Assembly (NCBI GenBank): GCA_003641695.1
Contig: QNBL01000022.1
Span: 1-17,160, forward strand
Length of the DNA stretch: 17,160 nt
Source of the DNA: Spirochaetota bacterium
GTDB lineage: Bacteria; Spirochaetota; Spirochaetia; B11-G9
Reading direction: 5' to 3'
A program made the position numbers and the translations under genes. Shown piece by piece: positions 6,890 through 14,463 of the stretch; position 1 is the first letter of the stretch, and each line of letters opens with the position of its first letter. The notes under the pieces were generated by a model that did no database searches, was not told the origin of the DNA, and saw only the letters and a program-made list of their open reading frames with translations.

Positions 6890-8746
6890 ATGTCAATAGT
6901 ATGGATTCTTTTAAATATTGCACTTGCGGGTGTTGTTCTTAATGTGCTGTTTTCCAAATCAAAAATAGTACAGAAATATGTAAGCCTGCTTGTTTTTGCA
7001 GGTTTAACATACTTTAGTTTTATTATGTACAGTCAGGTTGGAGAACATTTTGATTTTCCCTTACAGATAGCAGGTCAATCCATTGGATTTACCATAACCT
7101 GGCTTAACTACTACTTTGGGATCATGATAACAGGAATATCACTTCTAACAGTTATCTTTTCCCTGAAGTACATGGAAGGAAAGGATGGGTCTACCAATTA
7201 TTACACGGTACTTACCCTTAAAACCTTCGGTATGCTGGGAGTAATTTTTTCCAGTGATCTTATTACATTCTTTGTTTTCTGGGAGATTATGAGCTGGAGT
7301 ACCTTTGCTCTAATGTCCACAGGAGGGAAAGAGGCACCAAAATCTGCTTTTAAGTATTTTGTTTTTGCCATTACTGCATCAATGATACTTATGGCAGGAG
7401 TCGTACTGAGCTACTCGCTTTTCGGATCCTTTGATTTTACCGTGATTCATGGCAAGATAGGCACCCTTTCACTGTCGATGACAGGATTCCTTTTGTCGAT
7501 TTTTATTGTATCCTTCTCAGTTGAATCGGCTGTTTTCCCGGTGCATTCATGGCTGCCGGATGGTTATTCAAATACCTTTACCACCTTTACGGCGTATCTT
7601 TCGGGTATTTCCACCCGTATCGGTATTTATGGAATTATTTTGTTCCTCTTTGGTATCTTCGGAATGCAGACGATTGATAAGCTGAGTATAATCGGAAAGA
7701 TAAACTTCAGATATATATTCGGTGTCTTTGCTGCGCTTACGATGGTTGTTCCCACTTTTACCGCTCTATACCAGCATGATGCAAAAAAGCTTATTGCCTG
7801 GCACAGTGTCGGTCAGGGGGGATATATGCTTATCGGGCTTGCAAGCGGCAGTGCCCTTGGGATTGCCGGAGGTATGTTTCATGTGTTGAACCATATGGCA
7901 TATGTTGTTCTTATCGTTTTTGCCATAGCATCTGTAGAACACCGGACAGGTACCACAAACCTGAATAAACTTGGCGGTCTTATTAAAAAGATGCCGGTTT
8001 CGTACCTCGCTCTCCTTTTTGGTATCATTGGTCTTGCAGGACTCCCCCCAATGAATGGTTTTGTTTCCAAATGGTTCATCTATCGTGCACTTATCCTCGG
8101 AGGATATCCCTTCCTTGCCATTGCGGCGGTAATTGGAACCCTGGGTACTATTCTTTCAGTCTACAAGCTTATACATAATATGTTCTTGGGACAGCTTCCT
8201 GAGCGTTATAATAACGTGAAAGAAGTCGGTTTTTCCATGCAGCTTCCCATGTGGATTCTTATGATTGTTGTTCTTGGTCTCGGTATTTTTCCCGGGGTTG
8301 CCATGGGGCTCATCGCTAAAATACAGATTTCTTTAGGGCTTGCAGCAGTTCCGTATTCACTTCATGGGATCCAGACCGCCTCCGGCCAGCTTAACATGAT
8401 GGTTGTCGGTGCGCTGTTTATGGGGGGGCTTCTTGTTGCATGGATCATATATCTGCTCGGAAGCAGGCGGAAACATATCAGCCAGTATAATAATTACGCA
8501 GCCGGTAATTTTCTGGACAAGAATGTTGCATATAATTTCAATTATGAATTCTATGCTGCAATGGAGCATGTAATTGATCCTTACCGGAAAAAGATTATTC
8601 AGCGGACTGAGCAAGGTATAGCCGGGCTTACAGATGCTGTTTCGGAATATGTTAGAAGGATATATACCGGTATGATAAATACCTACGGTATATATGTCAT
8701 TACTGCTTTTATAGTAACTATTATTATACTTAAGGAACTAATATGA
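6890..8746 (+). CDS. Second antiporter-like subunit (MbxH'/NuoL-like, long C-terminus)
   Basis: This 618-aa membrane protein is a paralogue of the preceding subunit. It has TM5 E132 (FVFWEIMSWSTFALM), VFPVHSWLPDGY with glutamate instead of lysine at the TM7 position (E212), an arginine at the TM8 position (R243), and the TM12 lysine K394 (PPMNGFVSKW). It is about 130 residues longer than the previous subunit. The C-terminal part has a polar stretch (YNNYAAGNFLDKNVAYNFNYEFYAAMEHVIDPYRKK) and a final hydrophobic helix. This could be a lateral connecting helix of the kind seen in NuoL, but that is inference. Two adjacent MrpD-like genes are the hallmark of Mbx operons as opposed to Mbh. AGGAGG lies 6-11 nt before the ATG. 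The stop overlaps the NuoH-like start (ATGA). Confidence 0.9.
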   Translation: MSIVWILLNIALAGVVLNVLFSKSKIVQKYVSLLVFAGLTYFSFIMYSQVGEHFDFPLQIAGQSIGFTITWLNYYFGIMITGISLLTVIFSLKYMEGKDGSTNYYTVLTLKTFGMLGVIFSSDLITFFVFWEIMSWSTFALMSTGGKEAPKSAFKYFVFAITASMILMAGVVLSYSLFGSFDFTVIHGKIGTLSLSMTGFLLSIFIVSFSVESAVFPVHSWLPDGYSNTFTTFTAYLSGISTRIGIYGIILFLFGIFGMQTIDKLSIIGKINFRYIFGVFAALTMVVPTFTALYQHDAKKLIAWHSVGQGGYMLIGLASGSALGIAGGMFHVLNHMAYVVLIVFAIASVEHRTGTTNLNKLGGLIKKMPVSYLALLFGIIGLAGLPPMNGFVSKWFIYRALILGGYPFLAIAAVIGTLGTILSVYKLIHNMFLGQLPERYNNVKEVGFSMQLPMWILMIVVLGLGIFPGVAMGLIAKIQISLGLAAVPYSLHGIQTASGQLNMMVVGALFMGGLLVAWIIYLLGSRRKHISQYNNYAAGNFLDKNVAYNFNYEFYAAMEHVIDPYRKKIIQRTEQGIAGLTDAVSEYVRRIYTGMINTYGIYVITAFIVTIIILKELI

Positions 8747-9633
8747 ACGTAGTACTATGGATAATATTTCTACCGATAATCCTGTTTGTTATCGGAACAT
8801 TTATGCTTGGGTATTCACGGAAGTTTATTGCCCGGATTGAAAGACGGTATGGTCCTCCCATTCAGCAGGTGTTTTACGATATCTTTAAGCTGATGAATAA
8901 AAAGACCAATATTTCCCACGGTTGGATGCATGATTTTGCAATTCTCATGCTTCTTGGCGGAACATTGCTGACCATGTACTTTATTCCGGTACCCGGATTC
9001 AGCTACTTTGCCCAATACGGCGATGTGCTGGTGATAATGTATGTTCTTCTTATTCCTGCTCTAGGTATGGCTCTCGGTGTCGGTGAAACGGCAAACCCCA
9101 ACGGCAGTATCGGTATCTCCCGTGCTTTAATGATGCTTGCAGGGTATGATATCCCCTTTTTCCTAACCTTTATAGGGATGGCAATGCTTAATAATACTAC
9201 ATCGATGCTGGATCTTATTCATCTCCAACAGGCCGGCGGTATTGCAACGTGGGGGATTATTACAAATCCCATCCTTGGTGTTGCTGCTTTAATAGCTTTA
9301 CAGGGTATGCTGGGGGAAAAACCTTTTGAAGTAATGGTAGCACCCCATGAAATTGCGACTGGACCCATGACAGAGATGGGGGGGAAGTATCTTGGAATAA
9401 TGATGATCCAGCATGCAATTGGGGTTGTGATAGAACTGACTATTTATATAAATCTGTTCCTGGGCGGTGCGGTAAACTGGTTTGAATATATTGTTAAACT
9501 CTTTGTCCTTTTTACCCTGCTGTTAAGTGTTAATGCTGTGTTCGGCAGGTTTAGAACGGATGATGCTGTCAGGTTTATGTGGAAGATACCGTTGCCTCTG
9601 GCAATTATAGGTGTTCTCTTTATCATCTTCTAA
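8743..9633 (+). CDS. mbxM: NuoH-like membrane anchor subunit (MbxM-like)
   Basis: This 296-aa protein of the NuoH/HyfC/MbhM family has about eight helices. It carries the expected motifs: RRYGPPIQQVFYDIFKL at 35-50, GETANPNGSIGISRALM at 114-130, and the acidic loop GEKPFEVMVAPHEIATGP at 191-208 with E192, E196 and E203. The segment EMGGKYLGIMM follows. In complex I and group 4 hydrogenases this subunit anchors the redox arm to the membrane and opens the proton channel near the catalytic site. The length is close to that of hydrogenase-type homologues. It is coupled to the upstream gene by an ATGA overlap and followed 12 nt later by the NuoB-like gene. Confidence 0.93.
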   Translation: MNVVLWIIFLPIILFVIGTFMLGYSRKFIARIERRYGPPIQQVFYDIFKLMNKKTNISHGWMHDFAILMLLGGTLLTMYFIPVPGFSYFAQYGDVLVIMYVLLIPALGMALGVGETANPNGSIGISRALMMLAGYDIPFFLTFIGMAMLNNTTSMLDLIHLQQAGGIATWGIITNPILGVAALIALQGMLGEKPFEVMVAPHEIATGPMTEMGGKYLGIMMIQHAIGVVIELTIYINLFLGGAVNWFEYIVKLFVLFTLLLSVNAVFGRFRTDDAVRFMWKIPLPLAIIGVLFIIF

Positions 9634-9645
9634 GGAGTAGAAAGA

Positions 9646-10218
9646 ATGGATGAAAAAATGACCCAGCGGAGTGTCTGGGAAAAAATAGCGGCAAAGCTCA
9701 GTAAACGCTCTTTATGGATGCTGCATTACTGTACCGGATGCGGAGCAATAGAGCTGCCTCCGACCATGACTGCGCGGTTTGATATGGAACGTTTTGGTAT
9801 CAATCCAATGGTTACCCCGAGGCAGGCGGATATTCTGCTTATTACCGGATACCTTTCGGTAAAAACATTAAAAAGGGTTGTGCTGACCTATGAGCAAATG
9901 CAGGCTCCCAAGTATGTCGTCGGGTTCGGGTCCTGCACAATAAACGGCGGTATGTACTGGAACAGTTATGCAACCATGAAGAGTCTTGATAGATACATTC
10001 CTGTAGAAACATATATTGCAGGATGTATGCCCCGCCCGGAGGCAATTATATACTCGTTCAACGAATTAATTGCAAAGATTGACAGGGGGGAGGCAAACTC
10101 ATGGAAGGACTATTATAACAACTATGATTTTTACAGGGAGAATCAGGAACATACCTTTGAAGGACCCATTGAAACGTACAACGACATAAAAGCAGATGCT
10201 GCTTTATTCAGGATATAG
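9646..10218 (+). CDS. mbxJ: NuoB-like [4Fe-4S] subunit (MbxJ-like)
   Basis: This 190-aa soluble subunit binds the proximal (N2-like) [4Fe-4S] cluster. The ligands are visible: C29 and C32 (LHYCTGCGAIE), C97 (VGFGSCTINGG) and C127 (IAGCMPRPEA). The N-terminal pair is C-x2-C, as in [NiFe] hydrogenases and Mbx, not the tandem CC of complex I. The residue pattern ERFGINPMVTPRQADILLITG is standard for the family. It passes electrons to or from the NuoD-like large subunit and touches the NuoH-like anchor. AAGGAG lies 11 nt upstream of the ATG. About 50 residues follow the last cluster ligand, giving a tail that is somewhat long. Confidence 0.93.
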   Translation: MDEKMTQRSVWEKIAAKLSKRSLWMLHYCTGCGAIELPPTMTARFDMERFGINPMVTPRQADILLITGYLSVKTLKRVVLTYEQMQAPKYVVGFGSCTINGGMYWNSYATMKSLDRYIPVETYIAGCMPRPEAIIYSFNELIAKIDRGEANSWKDYYNNYDFYRENQEHTFEGPIETYNDIKADAALFRI

Positions 10219-10230
10219 GGGAGGGATGGA

Positions 10231-10773
10231 ATGGAATACGAAAAAGAAAATTCTATTGTTGAAATGATGCAGATGCAATTCCCTGAAGCTGCGTTTAAAG
10301 TTAAAAAGGAACGCCGTATTGAAGTCAGGCTGCCCTCCGCCAGATTGTATGATTTTGCTGTAAGAATGCAGAAAAAGTGGAATTTCCTCCATCTTTCAGC
10401 AATAAGCTGTGTTGATTGGATCGACGACGGCGAGTTTGAACTTGTGTATCACTTCTGGAATTACGATGAGAAAGTCCTTGTAATGGCAAAAATCCGGATT
10501 CCCCGTGAAGAAGAGGGAGACTCCCACTTTGAGACGATTTCCAACCTCTGGCAGCCAGCCAAATTCTTCGAAAGGGATATACATGAAATGTTTGGAGTGT
10601 ACTTCGACGGTAGTGAGGATATGGAGCGGTTTATACTGACTGACTGGAATGGACCGCCGCCAATGAGAAAAGATTTTATTACACGGGAGTTTGCACTGAA
10701 TTTTTATCATTACAGAGACTATGAACCCCAGTGGCTGAAAGACATGATGGCGGCAGGAGAAGGCAATGAGTAA
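10231..10773 (+). CDS. mbxK: NuoC-like subunit (MbxK-like)
   Basis: This 180-aa hydrophilic subunit is of the NuoC/HycE-N type. The family signature ERDIHEMFGVYFDG is at 114-127, preceded by ISNLWQPAKFF and followed by RFILTDWNGPPPMRKDF. The N-terminal alpha/beta part (EVRLPSARLYDFAVRMQKKW) is normal. It has no cofactor and acts as a structural partner of the NuoB- and NuoD-like subunits in the peripheral arm. The gene is separate from the NuoD-like gene, as in Mbx and Mbh, not fused as in HycE. Its stop overlaps the next ATG by 8 nt. Confidence 0.92.
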   Translation: MEYEKENSIVEMMQMQFPEAAFKVKKERRIEVRLPSARLYDFAVRMQKKWNFLHLSAISCVDWIDDGEFELVYHFWNYDEKVLVMAKIRIPREEEGDSHFETISNLWQPAKFFERDIHEMFGVYFDGSEDMERFILTDWNGPPPMRKDFITREFALNFYHYRDYEPQWLKDMMAAGEGNE

Positions 10774-11881
10774 AATAGATGAAGTTAGAGATTACGAGCT
10801 GTTTATTGGACCGAATCACCCGGGTATTTCAGGTAATTTTTCTTTTAAAATGAAATTACAGGGAGACAAAATCCTTAGTGCAAAAACAGATGCCGGATAT
10901 CTTCACAGAGGATTTGAGAAACTCATGGAAGAGAGGCTTTTTATTCAGAATATTGCTATTGTCTGCCGTATCTGTGTTCCGGATCCGGATCCGAATGAAA
11001 ATAACTATGCACGTGCCATAGAGGAAATTGCAGGGATAGAAGTTCCTGAACGGGCAAAATGGATCAGGACTCTTGTTCTTGAACTCTCCCGCCTTGCTTC
11101 CTATCTTTTTGGGATAGGCGGACATGTTGCTACAACCGGTCTTTATGCTTTTTCGAACTGGACCATTGCTGACCGTGACAGAATAATGGAGCTCTTTGAA
11201 GAATTGACAGGCGGCCGTGTTTATCATATTTACCAGCTTCCGGGGGGGGTCAGACGGGATTTTCCGGATGGATTTGAACGCAGGGTACTTGAGGTTATGG
11301 ATTACATCGAAAGCCGTCTGGGTGATTACGATGATCTTGCCATTAATAATGCACTCTTTATTAAAAGAGCAACAGGTATCGGTGTTATTACAAAAGAGCA
11401 GGCAATCAAATGGGGTGTTACAGGACCCAACCTGAGGGCTTGCGGTGTCGCTGCGGATGTCAGAAAAGATGATCCTTATGAAGTTTATGATAAGGTTGAT
11501 TTTGAGATACCGACCAGGACCGAGGGGGATGCCTACGCAAGAACTATTGTCCGAAGGAAAGAGATAGAGCAGAGTATTTCCATAGTACGACAGATTATTG
11601 ATAAAATCCCGGCAGGTCCTGTCTGGAACAAGATTCCCAATCCGCTTAAATGGAAGGTGCCTGCAGGAGATGCGTATGTAAGAACAGAATCTTCAAAGGG
11701 TGAATATGCATACTACATGGTCAGTGACGGAGGCCGAAATCCTTACAGAGTTCATGTAAGGGGGGCGTCAACTACGCACGGAGTGCATGTTCTGGAGAAT
11801 CTACTCGCGGGATCGCGTATCGAGGATGCATCACAGATAATGTTCAGTCTGGATGCGTGTCCCCCGGAAGTTGACAGGTAA
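10766..11881 (+). CDS. mbxL: NuoD-like large subunit (MbxL-like), incomplete [NiFe] ligand set
   Basis: This 371-aa large subunit of the [NiFe]-hydrogenase/NuoD family carries the expected blocks: NHPGISGNFSFKMKLQGD, TDAGYLHRGFEKLMEER, ARAIEEIAGIEVPERAKWIRT and PGGVRRDFP. In hydrogenases four cysteines hold Ni-Fe (two CxxC pairs). Aligned here, the first pair reads C70-V-P-D73 (in VCRICVPDPDP) and the last pair C365-P-P-E368 (in SLDACPPEVDR). Two of four ligands are therefore Asp and Glu, so it should not be an active hydrogenase. This matches the Mbx/sulfane-reductase branch. The coding strand contains a run of eight G at 11242-11249, inside the PGGVRR codons. The next gene starts 11 nt downstream after AAGGAG. 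Confidence 0.92.
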   Translation: MSKIDEVRDYELFIGPNHPGISGNFSFKMKLQGDKILSAKTDAGYLHRGFEKLMEERLFIQNIAIVCRICVPDPDPNENNYARAIEEIAGIEVPERAKWIRTLVLELSRLASYLFGIGGHVATTGLYAFSNWTIADRDRIMELFEELTGGRVYHIYQLPGGVRRDFPDGFERRVLEVMDYIESRLGDYDDLAINNALFIKRATGIGVITKEQAIKWGVTGPNLRACGVAADVRKDDPYEVYDKVDFEIPTRTEGDAYARTIVRRKEIEQSISIVRQIIDKIPAGPVWNKIPNPLKWKVPAGDAYVRTESSKGEYAYYMVSDGGRNPYRVHVRGASTTHGVHVLENLLAGSRIEDASQIMFSLDACPPEVDR

Positions 11882-11892
11882 AGGAGTAATAC

Positions 11893-14139
11893 ATGTCTGA
11901 AAATAATAAAGGTAGTATATTAAAACCCTTTAGAGCACTTAAATTTATTGGCGAGAAGCCCGTTACCATTAGAACACCTTTCGAAAATCGTCCGACAGCA
12001 CCCCGGTACCGGGGCTTTCATGTTAACGATCAGGAAAAGTGTATCGGCTGCGGTACGTGTGCTGAAATTTGTGATAACGATGCCATAAGAATGATTGAAA
12101 TTCCGGGGCTGGAGCCGGAAGTGGGATCCAGTAATCTGCGTCCAGCTATTGATTATGGAAGATGCTGCTGGTGTGCCCTGTGTGTTGATGTTTGTACGAC
12201 AAACTCCCTTAATATGACCCAGGAATATACTCATGTAAGTGAGGATCTGAATACATTTTTTATGTTTCCCGATACAGAGGGGATCCATAAAACCGATTTC
12301 CCCCTGGGGTATCAGGCCAGCGATGATTCCAATTTCCTTGATCTTGAACGTGTTGAAATGGAGGAACTTTCTCCAGAAGAGAGGGGGGATTCGTTTATAG
12401 AGATTGTAAAGGGGTATTCAAAGGAGCAGGCAATAGCCGAAGCATCAAGATGTGTTGCCTGTGGTCTATGTACTGATACCTGTCCCGCACACATGAATAT
12501 CCCCGAGTATATTGAAGCGATCTGGGATGATAATCTATCTGAAGCGGGTAGACAGATATACAAAACAAACCCGCTGCCTGAAGTGTGCGGCCGTGTATGT
12601 ACCCATAAGTGTGAGACTGCTTGTAGTATTGGACAGCGGGGTGAACCCATTGCAATCCGCTGGCTGAAACGTTACGCTATGGATGCAATTCCGGCGGAAC
12701 AGTACGGAGATGTAAACAACTTCAGGGTTGTAAAGCCTCTCGGGAAAAGCGTTGCTATTGTTGGATCAGGTCCTGCGGGGCTCTCAGCTGCTTATTATCT
12801 GCGTCTCATGGGTTATGATATAACCATATTTGAAAAATATCCTGAACCCGGTGGAATGATGCGGTATGGTATTCCTGAGTACAGGCTTCCTTACGATGCA
12901 TTGGACAAGGATATTAACTATATAGAAGAGGTTGGTGTTGAGATTAAGTGTAATACTACTATAGGCAAGGATATTCCATTCGAAGATCTTCACAGAAACT
13001 TTGACTCAGTGCTAATTGCAACAGGATTTCATGTCGGAAGGAGTACACGGGTTCCCGGTACAGACCACAAAGATGTTTTCCAGTCGATCGATCTTTTGAG
13101 CAAGATAACCAGAGGTGAAGAGATTCAGGTTGATGAAAAAATCGTTGTAATCGGAGGCGGTAACGTAGCAATGGATATTGCACGGTCTCTTGCCAGAAAG
13201 CAAAAGGTCAAGTATGGCAAGGTTAACATTATAGTTACCTCTCTTGAGACAAGAGACATCATGCCTGCTGATGACGAAGAGATTGAAGAGGCTACCGAAG
13301 AGGGTTGTGTTTTCTATCCCGGACGAGGTCCAGTTGAAATCGTGATCGAAGACGGGAAGATTAAAGGTCTTAAGACAAACAGGTGTCTCAGTGTTTTTGA
13401 CGAGCAGCATAGATTCTCCCCAAAGTTTGATGAAAATGATATTAAACTACTTGAAGGTACAATGATTGTTGAATCAATTGGTCAAGGTCCTGATATGAGT
13501 TATCTTGATACCTATACGGACAAAATAGAGATGGATGGGAGAAGGTTCAAGGTAAATGAGTTCTATCAGACAAGTATTGAATGGCTCTTTGCCGCCGGTG
13601 ATATTATCAAAGGTCCGGATGTAATAAACGGTATTGCAGTAGGACACAAGGCTGCTCTCGGTATTGACAAGATGCTTGAGAATAAAAAAGACCTCTTCTA
13701 CAATACCATCTTTGATGTGCTAGACAAGTCTCTGAAGTTCGAAGAAGGGTGTAGAAAATCCAGCAGCAAGTTTGCGGGAAAGTTCAGCCCGGTTGTCAAT
13801 AATATGATTACAGACCTGACCGTAAAATCGAAGGATCTTGAGGAGAGAATTAAGAAACTGATACAGAACGAGAACGTTCTTATCCATCTTGACAAAAAAC
13901 TTAAACGTCCCCAGGAAGCCGGTTATTTTGAACGGTGCATTGCCGAGGAAGCTCTTGCTGATACCACAAGTGAAAAAGATTTTCTAAAGAATATGGAAAG
14001 AAAGACTCGGGTTGCCTTTGGGTTGTACCATGATCTCGAGAAACTTACAAAGAACAAGGAACTTGAGTTCCTCTTTGGCTATCTTAAAGCTCAGAAAAAG
14101 AAACAGCTGGAAAAGGTTGAAAAACTTCTTCAGAAATAG
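11893..14139 (+). CDS. MbxN/NuoI-like ferredoxin fused to GltD/NfnB-type FAD/NAD(P)H oxidoreductase, with helical C-terminal tail
   Basis: This 748-aa multidomain protein ends the operon. Residues 45-105 are a NuoI/MbxN-like 2x[4Fe-4S] domain (C50/53/56/60 and C91/94/97/101). About 175-275 is the Fe-S domain of GltD/NfnB (CVACGLCTDTCP at 187-198; CGRVCTHKCETAC at 232-244). About 284-600 is the two-dinucleotide flavoprotein core, with FAD motif VAIVGSGPAGLSAA at 287-300 and NAD(P) motif VVIGGGNVAMDIARS at 418-432. The last 150 residues are helical, and the end (YHDLEKLTKNKELEFLF, then KAQKKKQLEKVEKLL) resembles a degraded ferritin-like helix pair. The fusion directly links the Mbx arm to NAD(P)H. 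The position corresponding to the NADPH-binding YRR motif of GltD reads SLE, suggesting NADH. It should act on the cytoplasmic face of the complex. Domains are clear; direction of electron flow is not. Confidence 0.9.
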   Translation: MSENNKGSILKPFRALKFIGEKPVTIRTPFENRPTAPRYRGFHVNDQEKCIGCGTCAEICDNDAIRMIEIPGLEPEVGSSNLRPAIDYGRCCWCALCVDVCTTNSLNMTQEYTHVSEDLNTFFMFPDTEGIHKTDFPLGYQASDDSNFLDLERVEMEELSPEERGDSFIEIVKGYSKEQAIAEASRCVACGLCTDTCPAHMNIPEYIEAIWDDNLSEAGRQIYKTNPLPEVCGRVCTHKCETACSIGQRGEPIAIRWLKRYAMDAIPAEQYGDVNNFRVVKPLGKSVAIVGSGPAGLSAAYYLRLMGYDITIFEKYPEPGGMMRYGIPEYRLPYDALDKDINYIEEVGVEIKCNTTIGKDIPFEDLHRNFDSVLIATGFHVGRSTRVPGTDHKDVFQSIDLLSKITRGEEIQVDEKIVVIGGGNVAMDIARSLARKQKVKYGKVNIIVTSLETRDIMPADDEEIEEATEEGCVFYPGRGPVEIVIEDGKIKGLKTNRCLSVFDEQHRFSPKFDENDIKLLEGTMIVESIGQGPDMSYLDTYTDKIEMDGRRFKVNEFYQTSIEWLFAAGDIIKGPDVINGIAVGHKAALGIDKMLENKKDLFYNTIFDVLDKSLKFEEGCRKSSSKFAGKFSPVVNNMITDLTVKSKDLEERIKKLIQNENVLIHLDKKLKRPQEAGYFERCIAEEALADTTSEKDFLKNMERKTRVAFGLYHDLEKLTKNKELEFLFGYLKAQKKKQLEKVEKLLQK

Positions 14140-14162
14140 GAGCTGGTTTTAAAAAAGGATGC

Positions 14163-14195
14163 ACAGCTGCTCTCTTAGGGGAGCAGCTGTTTTTG
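14163..14195 (+). terminator. Intrinsic terminator of the Mbx-like operon
   Basis: ACAGCTGCTC (14163-14172) pairs perfectly with GAGCAGCTGT (14181-14190). The stem can extend by a T-G and a C-G pair to leave a TTAG loop, and the right arm runs into TTTTT. It lies 23 nt after the fusion-gene stop and separates the Mbx-like operon from the ferredoxin unit. Confidence 0.9.
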
Positions 14196-14211
14196 CCTAA
14201 ACACTATTAGA

Positions 14212-14250
14212 ATACTCATATATCTTGACGAATTCACGGATAATGAGTAT
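14212..14250. promoter_or_regulatory. Inverted repeat flanking the ferredoxin promoter (candidate operator)
   Basis: ATACTCAT (14212-14219) and ATGAGTAT (14243-14250) are perfect 8-bp inverted half-sites 31 bp apart centre to centre, about three helical turns. The first lies just upstream of the -35 and the second covers the start of the -10. That is the geometry of a repressor or co-operatively bound regulator. The regulator is unknown. Confidence 0.45.
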
Positions 14251-14253
14251 ATT
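14225..14253 (+). promoter_or_regulatory. Promoter of the ferredoxin/DUF1858 unit
   Basis: TTGACG (14225-14230), a 17-bp spacer and TATATT (14248-14253) form a near-consensus sigma-70 promoter about 27 nt before the ferredoxin ATG. With the upstream terminator it shows the downstream pair is a separate transcription unit. Confidence 0.7.
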
Positions 14254-14280
14254 GAAAAAATACTATATAAGGGGTTTGTT

Positions 14281-14463
14281 ATGGCTTATAGAATAGATGA
14301 GAATGTATGTATCGCCTGCGGAGCATGTGAGCCGGTATGTCCTGTTGACTGTATTTCTGCCAATGAGAACGGCATACGGGTAATAGCAGAGGACGACTGC
14401 GTGAACTGCGGTGCCTGTGCAGGGGTTTGTCCTGTACAATGTATCTCGGAGGTGGCAGAATAA
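14281..14463 (+). CDS. 2x[4Fe-4S] bacterial-type ferredoxin
   Basis: This 60-aa soluble electron carrier has two complete C-x2-C-x2-C-x3-C-P motifs: CIACGACEPVCP near the N-terminus and CVNCGACAGVCP near the C-terminus, with the usual pseudo-twofold layout. It is of the clostridial type, with low-potential clusters. The start ATG is preceded by AAGGGG. Its position right behind an Mbx-like, ferredoxin-linked operon makes it a reasonable candidate for the soluble partner of that complex, but it has its own promoter. Its stop shares a base with the start of the next gene (TAATG), so the two are co-expressed and perhaps work together. Confidence 0.95.
   Translation: MAYRIDENVCIACGACEPVCPVDCISANENGIRVIAEDDCVNCGACAGVCPVQCISEVAE

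Noticed and set aside
11217..11435. Shifted open frame downstream of the G8 run in the NuoD-like gene
   Set aside because: The main frame stays open and matches the family on both sides of the run, so there is no frameshift; the other frame is a shadow.
9646..11881. A genuine [NiFe] hydrogenase (Mbh/Ech type)
   Set aside because: The large subunit has CxxD and CxxE instead of two CxxC pairs, and two MrpD-like subunits are present, as in Mbx.
14427..14462. Upstream TTG start for the DUF1858 fusion
   Set aside because: It lies inside the ferredoxin gene and before the GGAGGTGG site that serves the ATG at 14463.
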